DNA of 64,000 nt, taken from the NCBI GenBank assembly GCA_001936135.1, contig CP012810.1:2356001-2420000 (forward strand), given 5' to 3'. This DNA is from Saccharomycopsis fibuligera x Saccharomycopsis cf. fibuligera. Lineage: Eukaryota > Ascomycota > Saccharomycetes > Ascoideales > Saccharomycopsidaceae. Within the stretch, counting starts at the first letter, position 1, and each line of letters opens with the position of its first letter. Shown here piece by piece: positions 49,612-62,367 of this stretch. Made by a program: the position numbers and the translations under genes. The notes beneath the pieces were generated by a model. That model searched no databases and was not told the DNA's origin. It saw nothing but the letters and a program-made list of their open reading frames with translations.

Positions 49612-50471
49612 GGGTATATATTGTCTAGAAACTTTCTGATTGGTAATGACTTGTAGATGATGAAGTTGAAATTAATGATTAAATATTAACTCAGTATTTA
49701 ATTGAAAATAGTTTTTTTTTTTTTTTTGAAAAGTAATAAAAGTTAAGTGAGCGACTGTTTGTGATTGTTGTTAAGCGAATGTATAAGTTTTATTGAGCAA
49801 GACAAATTACTGAAAAAAAGGTATTTGATGATTTCTGTCAATGCTGCATCAATGTAATAACGAATGGACGAATAGGGGTTGCTGAAAAATACACTAAAAG
49901 GTTGTTCTTTGCTATTAAAGAGACATCAAACTTGAATTCCTAAAATTTGCCTTTGCTATAGGAAGTAATTTGAATTGGATGGAACAAAGATTAAGTTTGT
50001 TATCCGTGGTTTGGCAAAATATCCTTAATTTCAGGAGACTTAAAAAAATTTTATCGATGCAAGCGTGGTCAATATGATGGCGCGTTGCTAGTTAATCAAT
50101 CACAGTGAATTATTATATCAGATGCAAATTGAATAAAGATAATTATGCCTTCGACTTTTGTTCTTGTTGTGCAAAATCTTTTTATTCTTTCCTTAAATGA
50201 ATTAGGGGATTTCTAATGAAGACAACGACGCTGCAATAGAGTTTTGTTGCTTTGCTTTTTTTTCCACTTCCAAGCGATCTCGACTTTGTCTATCCTGGAA
50301 AAAACTTTCTTTTCCAATTGCCAGTAGCCCTACTCTACTTTGCTTCAGAGTATCAGCCCGTAGTTTCACTGTTGGAAAGAAGATGAAGATGATGGATAAG
50401 TGAGTCCGTGTGTCGTGAAGCTGTCGTGAACCAAGTAACAACAGGAAAGAAAGAGAAAGAAAGAACAACGA

Positions 50472-50508
50472 CAGCAGCAGCAGCAGCAGCAGCAGCGGCA
50501 GCAGCAGG
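50472..50508. repeat. CAG trinucleotide repeat
   Basis: About twelve CAG units with one CGG interruption, 860 bp upstream of the BUD8-like ATG. On that gene's strand it reads CTG. If the leader is long, it would be transcribed; otherwise it is promoter DNA. Confidence 0.9.
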
Positions 50509-53259
50509 AAATGAAAACGAGGGCTTCTTAGGAAAAAATCAGCCAAACAAAGAACAGCTCCCAACTCTTCCATATCTGGAAACAAAATGCACCTTCCTGC
50601 CCAAAGCGGCTACTGGTTTACTTATTAGTGCATTGAAACGCTTTATAATACATTTTCATGCGTGAGTGCGTCCGCCTAAGCTCTTGCTAGCTCCTCTCAA
50701 CACCAAACATTTCGCTGGAGCTACGCGTCGCGTTTTGCGCGCCCAAGAAACTTCACATATGCTACAAAGTGATTTGTTACCAATCCATCTTAGTTAACGA
50801 TATCGCCATCTATTCTCTACCAAAGTATGTCCAGGACACTTAGATGGCGTCCATATTGCTTGACATATCTGCTGGTGGGCTCTCCGAGGAAGGTGCAGCG
50901 GAGCATGCGATTGTGTGCATGGCATACAGCACTTTTATCACCAACATACGCACAAATTGCGTTTCAAAGCGCGTCAAGCTGCGTGATCTCAGACGCTGCT
51001 GGGGCGGTGCGGTAGTGCTTGTAGTATATATTACTGTTTGTTTATTTTTCTAAAGCTATAAATAGCACAGAAAACGTTTATAACAAAAGCACCATTGCTA
51101 TTTATAAATGCTGGGAACGTAGACAGGGGAACAGCAGCAAATGTTGGCTATATTATATAGCTCTGTAAAATGTGTTGAAGACTGGTAGATACCAAGTATC
51201 AAAAAAGCTCTGAAAAATCAATTTCTGTAGAGATCCAAAAACGGATGCAAATTAACGCTTTCAAGTTAGTTCACTGCCAGTTTTGGCTTGGTACGTACTC
51301 AAAATCATGGACTAGCATCCGGTATCCATATGGTGTTCAACTGTGAGACATTTAATTACCCAATCCTATAATGGATTAATCGTAAATCTTTCAACCTGTT
51401 GCATATAACACAGAATTGGGAGCAAATATTCTGAAAATCACAAAAATACCCGAAAACAATAATTAATTTGGTGCTGACATTTAAATTGAAACGCTTTGAA
51501 CAATTGTCACACGCGGGGGAGGACTAATAATTGCGCCGCTCGCTGATCTTTCAGGCCCGCCTCTTCTTAACGTTTAAAATTTTTATCTACATAACCAAAA
51601 AATAATATATTTGAAAAGCAAAACTTTTTGGTCTGCATTTTCTCATTGCATTCCACGGTTCTGCAGCACAGAGGATCTTTTGGAGATCTTTTAACAAAGT
51701 TTCAACGAAAAAGAGATGAGACATCACAGGCAGACAAATTGTGTCAGTTGGTAATTTGCCAAATGGCGTAAAATACACTTTCTGTTTTCGCCCATCCGGT
51801 GCGTGATTAGTTTGTTCAAGTTTTGCAATAAGAGCTCCGTAAATCATACTCATTTGGTGACATGGGACACTTTATGTTTTAGATCTCTATTAAATTTAGG
51901 GATAAAAAATGAAAACACAACATGAAGGAACATGAAGATGTCGCTCGTGAATGCTGAAAATAGAGTATATTTTTGCGTTCATCCTCGTATCGTCTAAGAT
52001 CATCTATAATATTCAGCTCGAAATATATCTACGACTTACTTTTTCTGAGCATCCACTCTTTCATTAAGCCTTTCCAAATGCGTCTTGTAAACTATAGATT
52101 GTACGTTTTAAACAGCGAGGCGCTGGTGCCGCACTGCTGGACTTTTGAAGCTAGCCATTTAAAAAGAGGACGGACGAGATTCGCGGTTTGGGCCGCGCTC
52201 TAGAATTTTGCGCTAAAATTTTAAAGGGGTCTTTCGCAAAGCTAACTATGGTTGCAGTCAATGGACTGGCACGTCAATGAATATTTAACACAGATATTAT
52301 AAACGTAAATAATTTTGGCATTATCATAAAAAGTCAAATTGGAACCAAACTATAAAATTATTGAAAAAGCTATGAACTATGTTGATGTCCTTTCTTTTCG
52401 TATGTTCTCTCACAATAGACAAAAAGTAGTGCTTATATAGTTTTGAAAGAGATGCTGTGCCGGTTTAACCTTATGGAAACTGGTCTCTGCAGCTTTTAAA
52501 TATTGGATTGAAAATTAACATTATTATGTTGGAGAAAGAAAAGAAAATAAATTTGCTTATTAAAGTGAAGAGTACAACTCTGCTTGTAAGTCCAAATTGG
52601 AAGTGTAATAATTGCATGTACGCTGTACTTGTAGTAGAGACAGGTAATATTAAAGCAATAATATAACTTTATTTCATTCCTGGATGGTTTCCTATTTAAC
52701 CAATATTTTGTATTTAATTTTCACATTGTCCTTGCCCCTAAGAGCTATTTTTGAAGATTTTTTTCTAAGTTTCAAACAATGTTTTTGCACTTGTTCTTGA
52801 AAACCCTATATTGTTCCAGACTTTCATCATTAAAAATTTCATTTTGAGTCAGCTTTTCCATCATTCAAGATAATGTGAACCCATGTATACTTCCGGAAAT
52901 AGGAGACAAGCTACTGGAGTGCAGTTCTGTCCTACTTTAATTTTTAATGAGCGAAAGAACAAACAGTTTGAATTTTTTTTTTTTTTTTTGATATTTTTTG
53001 CATGAAAACAAATAGCATTTTAAACTAGAGCAGTATTTCTAGATGTAAGCAAATTTTAATATCTGTTATCTTATTGACTGTGCCGTGATATTTACAAAAT
53101 TATCGCTACGGTTTTTTATCGGGTTGGCGAGTAAGGCGTTTCCGCAATATTTATGTGTACAGTAAAATAAAAACTAGTTCATGAGTTTGGAATGATTACT
53201 CAAAATTTGCCACCATTTTACAAGCTGGATCTACATGCATGCTGAGGATCTTCCCGGTT

Positions 53260-53280
53260 GCTTTTTGCTTTTTGCTTTTT
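53260..53280. repeat. Tandem 7-nt repeat, three copies
   Basis: The unit GCTTTTT occurs three times in a row and is followed by GCTGCTG. It is in the HAC1-BUD8-like intergenic region with no visible role. Confidence 0.85.
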
Positions 53281-54582
53281 GCTGCTGTGGACCTCGGATG
53301 TCGCCGGATCTCGGTTAAACAGCTCTCGATTGCCGATGATATTGAGAATATTTTAACATTTTAAAGTGCTATCTCAGCGTTTAGACTATTAATAACTGTG
53401 GATAAGATTGTCTTTAAAACGACCATAGCACGTAACTACATCTTTAATTTTGCACCTAAACCTACGCACATAAAAGGATTGGTTTCGTTATTGACAGAAA
53501 ACTTGAGAAGAGTAAGAGTTGCAACGGTAGCTTAGTACTTTCAAAAATTGGTCTGTAATCTATGACCTGACGACCTGATGAGTAAATTGAATGTAAAACA
53601 AGACGATGCTAGTAAAGTGATTTTTGAAACTCAAAAGTAGCTATTAGTACAATACTATCTGAAATCTGATTAGAAACTTACGCAGCAAAAAAGCATTGTT
53701 ACAAGGCAACATTTAACATAATGACTAAAGCAAGCGTGTAGTAATGATAGTAATGACAATGATAATGACGAGAAAACTGAATAGTAGTATAATGAAAAAA
53801 ACTTCTAATAAATTGTAAAATTTTCTATATGTACAAAAGAAATAAATATAGAATACCTTTGGATGATGAAAAATAGCTATTGGAATAGAACAGAAAAAAT
53901 AATATTAGAACATATTCTGAAAACAAAGAGCAATAATAACGTGTAAAAAGACAATGGTAATAAGTAATAATAATATATGTGAAAGTATCATGACAAGAAA
54001 GGAAAAAATGCATAAAAAAGCAAAAAGGATAAAAAAAGACAAAAAATTCAGATCCCTCCCAAATAAACAACGATAAATATTAGAAAAATAGAGCTGTTGA
54101 TAATGACGCACAATTGCATTGATGGATATAGATCAGTTAAAATACTAACACCCAGTCATGCAACAAAAAAATTTCCTTTCATTTTGAAATTCCTTGACAG
54201 AGAAATAAGGCCATGTCAAAATATCAGCAAAGAAATCCAGTCGCAGCCAAAATATGGTATCAGCGCGCCACATTGATTTCGCGATAGATTGAAGTGAAGA
54301 AGTGTTAAAAGAGAAGTTGTACCATAACCGTCATCAAAAAGTATAATATGTCTAAATTTTTTGGCTCAAGGAAAAGGAAAAAACATTTGTTGTAAATTAA
54401 TTTGATTGTGTGGGTAGTTTTTATTCCAAAAATGATCATCCCATTAATAGATATTGAATTGCCAATTTTATTAAAAAAAAAGGTTGAAAAAGCTGCTGCT
54501 GCTTATGATATCATCAAATTGAAAATAACACTTAGATGAACCATTCATAACAAATCAAAACAAACCTGCTGAAGAAATTGGT

Positions 54583-56066
54583 TTACTCAAACAGAACAAA
54601 GTCATCCATGTCAAACATAATAGCTGGCGCTGCGGGCCGATACATAACCAAATAAAAACGACTGAAAACAAAACAGTATTGACATAAAAATAAAATTATA
54701 AAGTAATAATACACCGGCTGGATAGACAAGCATACCAGATGCTAGTCATCAGCAAATGAAGAAAGTATTAAAAATCGAAATTGTAAAAAACCTCTGCTGG
54801 GTTATGCAACCTGCTACTATTGTTTTGACTATGGTCTTCGCTAAATGGTTCACTGAGGAACACATTGTTGTTTTGAGCAGCAGCTTTATCATTATCACTG
54901 TTGTTAATTGTGAAATAGTTTGGGAATTCTGACTTGACAGTAGAATTATTGTCATAGTCAGAAGGTAAGAATAATGGGTTTGTCAAATTTGACAAATATT
55001 CATCAACGCTCATGTTGTCACTAACGTCAGGACTAGATCCTGTGGTACTAACTGGAGAACCCCTGGACTCATCACTGAAAGTAGAAGAGTTGGAACTCAT
55101 GTAATCGTTGGAGGTGATGTCCAAAGTACTACTCAAGTACCCTGGAGATTGTTGTAACGAGTTTGATTCAGTTGATTTGAATGGAGAGATATACTCGTGC
55201 TTGATCAAAGGAGTCGAAAGAGGGGAACTTGGAATTGAAGCCTCAATCTCTTCACTTTTGACTGTCTTTTGTTTTTTGGAACTTGCACCCTTAGATTTAG
55301 GACCAGTTCTTTTTTTAGAAACTTTAGCAGTATCGGTCATTGATCCAGAAATCAAGACGGAAGTCGGGGCGGACGCAGACGCACCGTCCATTGATGCGGA
55401 ATTGGAGGCGGAGGCGGAGGCGGAGGCGCCGTTGTTAAAAATCGCATCGCCATCGACATTGATCGTGTTTGCAGCTTTTGTGTCGTTGATGTCGGTATAG
55501 CCGCCAGTGGCTTTGCCATCTGCATCAGCCAACGATGAGGAAGATGAAGCTGAGGAAATACTGGCGCTTTTTGATTTCTTAGTCTTTTTGGTAACAGTAA
55601 CATCCGCTTCTTCAGCTGAAACACCGTCAATGATAAAGTCATCAACGGTATCATCAAAATTCATGTTGGAAGAGTCACACATTGGTGTTGATCCTCTAGA
55701 TTCAGAAGCAGCTTTGCTAGATTCCAACATTGATTGGACAAATTCAAGTTCAGGAATTGGCTCTTCGTCTAAGACAGAAGTGTCGATCCCAGCAGGTTCA
55801 CCGCCTAATTCTTTAATTTTGTCTAACAATTTTTCGCTCAATTGTAATAATTTGGCCTCCTTGGCTTTGTAGGATTTGAGGTTGTTTTCCAACTTGTGGA
55901 CAGAACTTTCTAAAAATTCGACATGCTTTCTTTTCTTTTCTCTGGAAGCATGTGCAGCTCTTCTGTTTCTAAGAATACGTTCAATACGTCTTTGCTCTTT
56001 TTCCTCTTGAGTCTTTGCTCTTTTTCTTGGAGGCAAAGTAGATGTGATTTGTGGTAAGTCGCTCAT
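54583..56066 (-). CDS. HAC1: Unfolded-protein-response bZIP factor Hac1, with Ire1-spliced intron
   Basis: Hac1 activates ER chaperone, lipid and secretory genes under ER stress. The bZIP is unmistakable: LPPRKRAKTQEEKEQRRIER then NRRAAHASREKKRKHVEFLE (about residues 12-53), followed by a leucine-zipper-like helix. The unspliced ORF ends at 54768 with 432 residues and tail AEVFYNFDF. I infer a non-conventional intron (54796-54633): exon 1 is 56066-54797 and exon 2 is 54632-54583, giving 439 residues with the tail AAPAIMFDMDDFV-L/S-FE. The penultimate variable residue is a CTG codon, Ser in CTG-clade yeasts. Both boundaries sit in seven-base loops fitting CNG/CNGN. The middle part is S/A/N-rich with a KKRTGPKSKGASSKKQK basic patch. 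No other bZIP gene is nearby. Confidence 0.93.
54633..54796 (-). promoter_or_regulatory. Predicted Ire1-excised HAC1 intron (164 nt) with boundary stem-loops
   Basis: At the 5' boundary the loop CAGCAGA (54799-54793) is closed by a four-base stem, AACC with GGTT. At the 3' boundary the loop CCGCAGC (54635-54629) is closed by GGC with GCC. Cleavage after the third loop base in each gives a 164-nt intron, lacking GT-AG ends. Exon 1 ends in phase 1 and exon 2 supplies two bases, so the frame continues to a new stop at 54585-54583. Ligation would use the tRNA ligase as in other fungi. The frame match and hairpins are seen; splicing itself is inferred. Confidence 0.8.
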
Positions 56067-57867
56067 TTTTTTTGAAATTGTAATTTTCGTAAAGGCAGAA
56101 ATGAAGTAATTGAAATTGAATTGACCGAGTGGAGGCGTAAGAAATAAAAGAAGATAATAACAGGGAAAGAGAGTTGAAATTGACGTGAGATTCTTTCAAG
56201 AGATAAAGTTGTGGTAGAAAAGAAGTGAAATTAAAAGAACTAAAACAAAAAGAAATACGTAATAATAAAGAAAACAAGAATAAACAAGAAAAGAGATATT
56301 GTAACAAGTAACTGATGGAGAGAAGTGAAAAAAAGATGATTCAATTTAGAGAAGAGAAGAAAGAAGAAAAGGGAGATCAACAGAGAGAAAGAAAGAACCA
56401 GAAAAGAGAAGAAGAACAGATCAAAAGATCCACAAGCCAGGTGAAGCAAAGGAATTAACAGAATATTTATAATTCTCAGGTTTATCTAATCTCTTAGGAC
56501 GATTATTGGAAAAAGAATCAAAGAAAAGGTAACAAGTATTTTAAGAGCGCTCCGCCCGCAGAGTCCCGCATATGATAGGGCCATTGTGTTGTCGACGCAT
56601 TAAGATGTACGCGGCGTTTCAGTTTTGGTTCAAATATCGTCAAGGGCGACTTACAACTGGCTAGTCAAAAAGAAAAAGAAAAACGGCCCACGGGCTCATG
56701 GGCCACGCTGCTAAGCTAGCTGCTAACTGCTTGTTGCTGCAGATGCAGGTTGCACCCCAATATCATGAGGTGCGCTTTAAAAAGTTCTGTAACTACAGGG
56801 CCCACTAGCATCATGTTTACTACCGTCACTAAACATATTTGCCCAAGCTGCATTGTGTTGTTAAAAGTGGCATAGAGTTGCAAATGTAAAGGGGAAAGGA
56901 ATCGCGACCTGCGCGAAATCAGCCATATGGGCTGCATCAAATTGATCAATATCAATTAATAAAAATCGACCCATCATCATTTAAATTCCAATAGCAGGAG
57001 CAAAAAGGAGGCGCGCCAGTAGGACGCGGTCCGCTGTAGCTAAGGTTATAAAGCTTAGAAAAAACAGAGAGGTTATTGAACTGCCACACCTAATAAGATT
57101 TTCATTTGTGGTTATAACCGGCATACCACATGCCCACTGGGCCACTTTGGTTTCTTTTCTTAGTAACAGGGCCGGAGCATGAGTATTAATGCTTAAAATA
57201 ACTAATATTTGTTTGTCACTTTAAAATTTATATTTGTACATAGTTAGGCTTTACACCTTAATAGTGGCGAAGCGTGTCTGCTTCACTTACTGCTATTATA
57301 TGTTGTATATACTAGAATTAACATGCCTGCTGCCTAGTATTGTTATTGTTGCTTAGTCGGTGTAATTTTTTTTGTCGAGCCCTGAGAGGGCGAACATGAA
57401 TGCAAAGGAGGACCTTCGGACTGGGATGAGAGCTGCACAGGTACTGAGCGGGTCACCGATTGTTAGCATAGCAACAACACGAACTCAAAGATCTTGAAAG
57501 CATAAACTTCATGTATAATGGACATAGACTTGGAAACTGTAGATACACTGAAATCGGAAATTTTATTTTCCTCTGAGTATTCTTTCATAAACAGAGGATA
57601 CGGAAAAAGCAATTTAAAAAAAAGGGGGGAGATGATTCAAACTGTTGATCTGTAAATTGTCAATAACTAGAACTAAAGTATACTTTTCTTTGAGGCAGCT
57701 GAAAAGCTTAAACTAAAAAATTGGTGATAATGTTAGATCATCGCAGTACTAATAAATGAATATCCAACTATCTGTTAGCATCAAATCAATGCGCAGTAGT
57801 ATTTATGCTGTCGCCATTTTTCCAGTACACGGCTTTTTTGTCCTAGACATTCTAACTAACTGGCCGT

Positions 57868-57904
57868 GCAACAGCATAGCGCAACAGCATAGCGCAACAG
57901 CATT
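57868..57904. repeat. Tandem 13-nt repeat, about three copies
   Basis: The unit GCAACAGCATAGC occurs twice exactly and a third time over its first ten bases. It lies in the HAC1-AIM36 desert. Confidence 0.9.
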
Positions 57905-58047
57905 AGGGCATACTGCATTATAGGTCGACGCGGACATGAGCAGTTCGTCAGAGTATTCTATATATAGGGAATGGCTTTTGTAGAACTCAAAGCCTTCGAT
58001 TGTTATGAGCAATCTGAAGCGGTGCACAATGTTATATGGCCTTAATT

Positions 58048-58071
58048 ACAAAGTAACAAAGTAACAAAGTA
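58048..58071. repeat. Tandem 8-nt repeat, three copies
   Basis: ACAAAGTA is repeated three times exactly, 144 bp past the 13-nt repeat. Confidence 0.9.
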
Positions 58072-58621
58072 ATAATAGCCCTGGCATACAAGAATTCTAT
58101 CGAGGGGAACGGAGGGGGCCAAGACTCTTTTTCTCAGCCAATAACAGCGCACATCGGTGTTGCAGCAGCGGAGCGGTGGGCTGAAATAGATCGCTGGGAC
58201 AGCACACTGCGCAGAACAGCTGCTGCCAGTCAAAAGTGATTCTAACATCCAACGTTCGCACCTTTGATTTGCCCCGATCAGCAAGTTCAAATTCGAGTAC
58301 TTCAGTTGAGGTACTGATAGTTGAAGTACTGGAGTTATGTATTATTTCGCAGTGAACTGCAGTCAACGAATGCCGCCTGGGCGTGCCATGATAACATCCA
58401 CGGTACTGTGGTGATAGACAAGAGCAAGATTGTTTAAAATTTTTCAAAATTTTTCACTATGATGTACACAATGGCTACCAGATCTATTCAACAATCTCAA
58501 CCGCTGGACTCTTCTTCGCTTTGGCCCAAGGGTAAACTTTCTTTGTAGACCACACAAGAAAAGGTACCTTTTGTCAAGGATCTCTGCATCCCAGGATACA
58601 ATAAATATTCGCGAAAACCCT

Positions 58622-58668
58622 AAAGCCCAAAAGCCCAAAAGCCCAAAAGCCCAAAAGCCCAAAAGCCA
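58622..58668. repeat. Tandem 8-nt repeat, nearly six copies
   Basis: AAAGCCCA is repeated five times exactly and then starts a sixth copy. The Trp/Gly/Phe/Leu-rich minus-strand ORF it generates is an artefact of the repeat. Confidence 0.92.
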
Positions 58669-59445
58669 GCCAGGACAGGTACCGTATATTAACATTGCCG
58701 CATATATACGCTATATTATGGCGCACAACACACAATAACGCATCATAGGGCAAAAAGAAATTCACATAGCTTTCAAATGGCCGGCCTGTGCCTCAATTCT
58801 ATCAAATTTATGGTATGATAGGACATTGTGCAACAGTAATGTTAAGGCCTAGCCCTCGTGTGCTCACACTTCTGTGACACCCGCACATGTGCATGCTCCA
58901 TGGAGCCTAGGCCATTCGTGGGACAGCCATGATTGTATTCGCTGCAGATACACTGCCCCACCAGCATCAAGCTTCCATCATAAGCCCTGTCCCAGCAGGC
59001 ACTGAGCAACATCCAGGGTGGCCCTCTTCCTTGTCGTTGATGCTGTCGGCGACGTACGTAGACGTTGGTGTTAGCGTTGGCGTGCAGGCCGGGTGATATC
59101 CATGGTTCACTTTACTGGACTGTATTTTTAACTTACGCAGGTCATAAAAGGAAAAAATAGTTTGCGTCACTGAGCATAATCACACCGCCGTTCATCATGG
59201 TGCAATTATGGAAGACGACGATTGGTGAACACCGCCGCTACCACAATGTGATGATATCGTCGCCATTCGGGCTTTTCCGACTAAAGCACCGGTGAGATTC
59301 TACCAGCGTTATTAAAAAGTCGTCAATAATGTACTAAGTTGAAACATTCTCTCAATTCACTGAATCTATTTGGCCATAAATTTCTCCAACTTTCTAACAG
59401 CCATAAATCACACACTCTTTTGTAGTCACGGTTGATCAAACGGCA

Positions 59446-59480
59446 CGCGGTGCGGTGCGGTACAGTACAGTACAGTACAG
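59446..59480. repeat. Two adjacent 5-nt tandem repeats
   Basis: A GCGGT-type repeat of about three copies (59446-59460) runs directly into four copies of TACAG (59461-59480). No coding role. Confidence 0.85.
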
Positions 59481-60323
59481 TTTGGTACAACTATTGCCAT
59501 GGCACATGGGTCCTATTTAGATCAAATTGAAGATCTTAGACACCAAATCTTGCAATATTGGGCTCAACATCCACACTGTCAATCTTTGATACCGCAGCGG
59601 TACTGTCTCTGTCGTATCTTGAGTGTTCCAGCAACTGCTGTACATTCTCGTTGTCGTTGGCTGTCTACGCGTAGCGACAGATCGATCGCCAATCCACTAA
59701 CCGTAAATGCAAGAAGAGAATCCAAATGAATATAGTACCAGAGCAAAAAAAAAATTCCAAATGGACTCCGTTGAGATAAGACATGAAGGAGCCTATTTAC
59801 CAAGTTTGTATAGAATGAAAGCATTCATAACATGGCTACTACAAAACAACGCGCATTGCTAGCGCTCCAAGAAGCGCAATAAGCACACTAGCAAAGCCCA
59901 AATTTTATTCATTTTTTACTTTTCACTTTTTTCAATTCTTTTATTTCTTTTTACTTACAATCTAGCGCACAAATTCTGAAAAGCTACAATATTCATAGTC
60001 CACACTATAGCCGAAATTAGCGCCCCACTAGCGTGCCAGCTGCCCTAACCGCACCTTTGTTATCGGACAATCTGCTACACCCGGCTAGTGCTGCGCTCTA
60101 TTACTGGCATATTATATCAAGCCTGTGGTTATAGTGTATTAATATCAATTGATAGTGCTTTGAAGACGGGTTCTAAGTGCCGTTAAAAGCCACTCTCATG
60201 AGCTATCATCCCTAGTGTATGTAACACGCCGCTAGCGTTGCTAACTAATCTACTGTGTCGTCAAAAGTACTAGCTAAAGTTCCTCACTAGTGCGCGTTTT
60301 TTATTGATTCCTCGACCGAAGAC

Positions 60324-60819
60324 ATGGCTTGGTCTGTTTTAGACGATATATTGTGTTGTATAGTACGCATAAATCCACTCGTGAGTGCTGGAAAGGTTTT
60401 TACGCCAAGACTAAGAAAGAAAATAAAAAGTGAAAAATGTTTCTATGGTTATCAATCTTCAAAAATTCTCGTTGGTTGGCTCGTAAGAAAACTTGATAAT
60501 TGCTGAATATGGTAAATCCCAGCAAAATCAAAAGATGTATACTGTAATGATGCTTCACTATTTTGCCGATAAATATCTTTTGACTCCATATGTAAGGTGC
60601 GCAGATTATATTTACCATCTTATTTGTCATTGTATGTTGCCTTTACATGTTAAAATTTCTCGTCTTTTGAAATTTTCCGTTTGGAGCAAGATAGTGTGCT
60701 TTCTTGAAGCTTTTCTGTTGCACTATGGCGCACATGTAGACGTTAAAGAAGCGTTCTCGTTGGTTCAAACTTACGAATTGTGCCACACTTGCGTTAACCG
60801 TCACTCGGCTTTGAACTAG
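60324..60819 (+). CDS. Two overlapping small ORFs, hypothetical, possibly one broken orphan gene
   Basis: An ATG at 60324 opens a 60-codon frame (MAWSVLDDILCCIVRINPLV and on) ending at 60506. A second frame, with an ATG at 60533, runs to 60819 (95 codons; contains ICHCMLPLHVKISRLLKFS) and is open back to 60493, so the two frames overlap by about 14 bases with a frame change. Residue composition is more balanced than in neighbouring noise ORFs. I recognise no family. It may be a lineage-specific gene, a decayed gene, or chance. Confidence 0.25.
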
Positions 60820-60880
60820 CGGTGCAGCTATAGTATACGGAAGAAAAAAAAAAAGCAACATGTCCGATAATCGATTCATG

Positions 60881-60902
60881 GCTTGGGCTTATAAGCCCAA
60901 GC
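60881..60902. repeat. 22-bp perfect palindrome
   Basis: The segment is its own reverse complement with no spacer; one half is GCTTGGGCTTA. It lies 60 bp past the hypothetical ORF pair. It could bind a dimeric protein or act as a hairpin terminator-like element in RNA; nothing else marks its role. Confidence 0.9.
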
Positions 60903-61718
60903 TTGAGGTTGCTGTTTCTTTTAATCTCACTGAAAAGAGTTTGAGAAAAGCTTCTTGATATTCTTTTTGTAACATGGATGTAACAAAATACTATGTTTGA
61001 TAATCAAGTCCAGAGTTATGGGACATTTATACGGCCACCATCTTTTCAGTAGTGTTGTACTTCGTTTTACCTTGAGTACCGTTAATTAGTGCCGGATGGG
61101 AAATTATGAGCCCCTAATTAATGAGTTACTCAATTAGTTAACCACTTTGGTGCATCACAGACTGTCTGTAATCGCGATTAAGCCCACTGCTTGGTTCACA
61201 CACTCTATGTTCCACTAGTTGATTAATTCTCTCATAAACCGCGGTCTAATTGATTGGTTGCAAAGTTAAAATTATGCTCAAGTTATAAAACACCCCTCTT
61301 TCCACAAAAAGAAAAGATATGAAACTCTCTGATCAACATCTAAGAAATAACCATAGTTAAAATAAATACGCAATACACACGTAAAGCAGTTGTCTGAAAT
61401 TGTAGCTTTTGTTTAATGGTTTTGTGCCCCATGTTTCAAGACAATAAATCAAAAAGAAAAGTTATGTACCGCCAAAACTTAAAGTGCAGTGTGTGTAAGC
61501 TACTATAGTTATACGGCTAGGTCCAAAACGCGATTTGCTTGGACCTGCACGCATTAAGATTTTCGATAGTAGCTAAAAGTACCGGCTAGCTGCTTAGAGG
61601 AAAATTCATGAATTGTTGATATATCGATATCAATCACTGACTAGGATAGGTAATACAGAAACTGCCTTCGATGCTTCAGTATAAAGTTTCAATACTCCGG
61701 TCACTTATATAGACTCGT

Positions 61719-61732
61719 ATCGCTATAGCGAT
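61719..61732. repeat. 14-bp perfect palindrome
   Basis: ATCGCTATAGCGAT; half of it (TATCGCTATAG) recurs about 115 bp downstream, near 61835. It may be a protein-binding site pair or chance in AT-rich DNA. Confidence 0.7.
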
Positions 61733-62367
61733 TAGCGCTTGATAGAAGTAAAGCCTGCTGCACATGTATGTTTAAATTTTTCTTTTTCTTTTCCTTTGTT
61801 AAGGTCTAGAGACTTTCTTTTCTACTTTCTGATTATCGCTATAGATGATGCCGTAAAGGAGTAAAAGTGATATCAGAAGCAAGTTCAGATAGCGCCTGCC
61901 TGAATTATACTACTAATCAATACAGAAAGTAAAAACTGTATCCGTTAATAAATCTTTGCTTTTAGTTATTGCTATATCAAGTAGCGATACTTTGGATAAA
62001 GTATATAACAAACTGAAGCCCCCCAATGGATCCGCGAGTGTCAAAAAAACAAAGGATCCTGCCCTACGGGGAATTAAACTTCATTTGTACATTTAATACA
62101 TATCACAGCCAAAGGAGTTCTTCATGTGCCACAGTTCGCGTTTTACTTTCTTTCTTTTTTTTTTTTTTTATGTTTTCCTTTGTTTTCTTTTCGTCGTTTC
62201 TTTTCGTATTAGCTTGTCTTCCCCCACTTTAGTGCTGTGATTATTGGTGGCCGCGCATTTCCTTAAAGAGAAATGTTATTGGCTTATCTCAGCTGGAGCG
62301 AACCTCGGAAAAACATTAATCATGTGAGTTGAGTACAAACACCCGCACATCATAATGTTCAAGGTGG

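Larger units (their letters stand above)
49612..54582. other. 5-kb intergenic region upstream of the BUD8-like gene and downstream of HAC1
   Basis: Contains T16 near 49712-49727, a CAG/CAA-type repeat at 50472-50508 that could lie in a long leader of the BUD8-like gene, a 7-nt tandem repeat at 53260-53280 and T14 near 52976-52989. The rest is AT-rich with very short ORFs. No tRNA, LTR or protein gene recognised. Confidence 0.55.

Noticed and set aside
58097-58695. Minus-strand ORFs near the AAAGCCCA repeat
   Set aside because: Trp/Gly/Phe repeats come from the tandem DNA repeat; the rest has no protein-like pattern.
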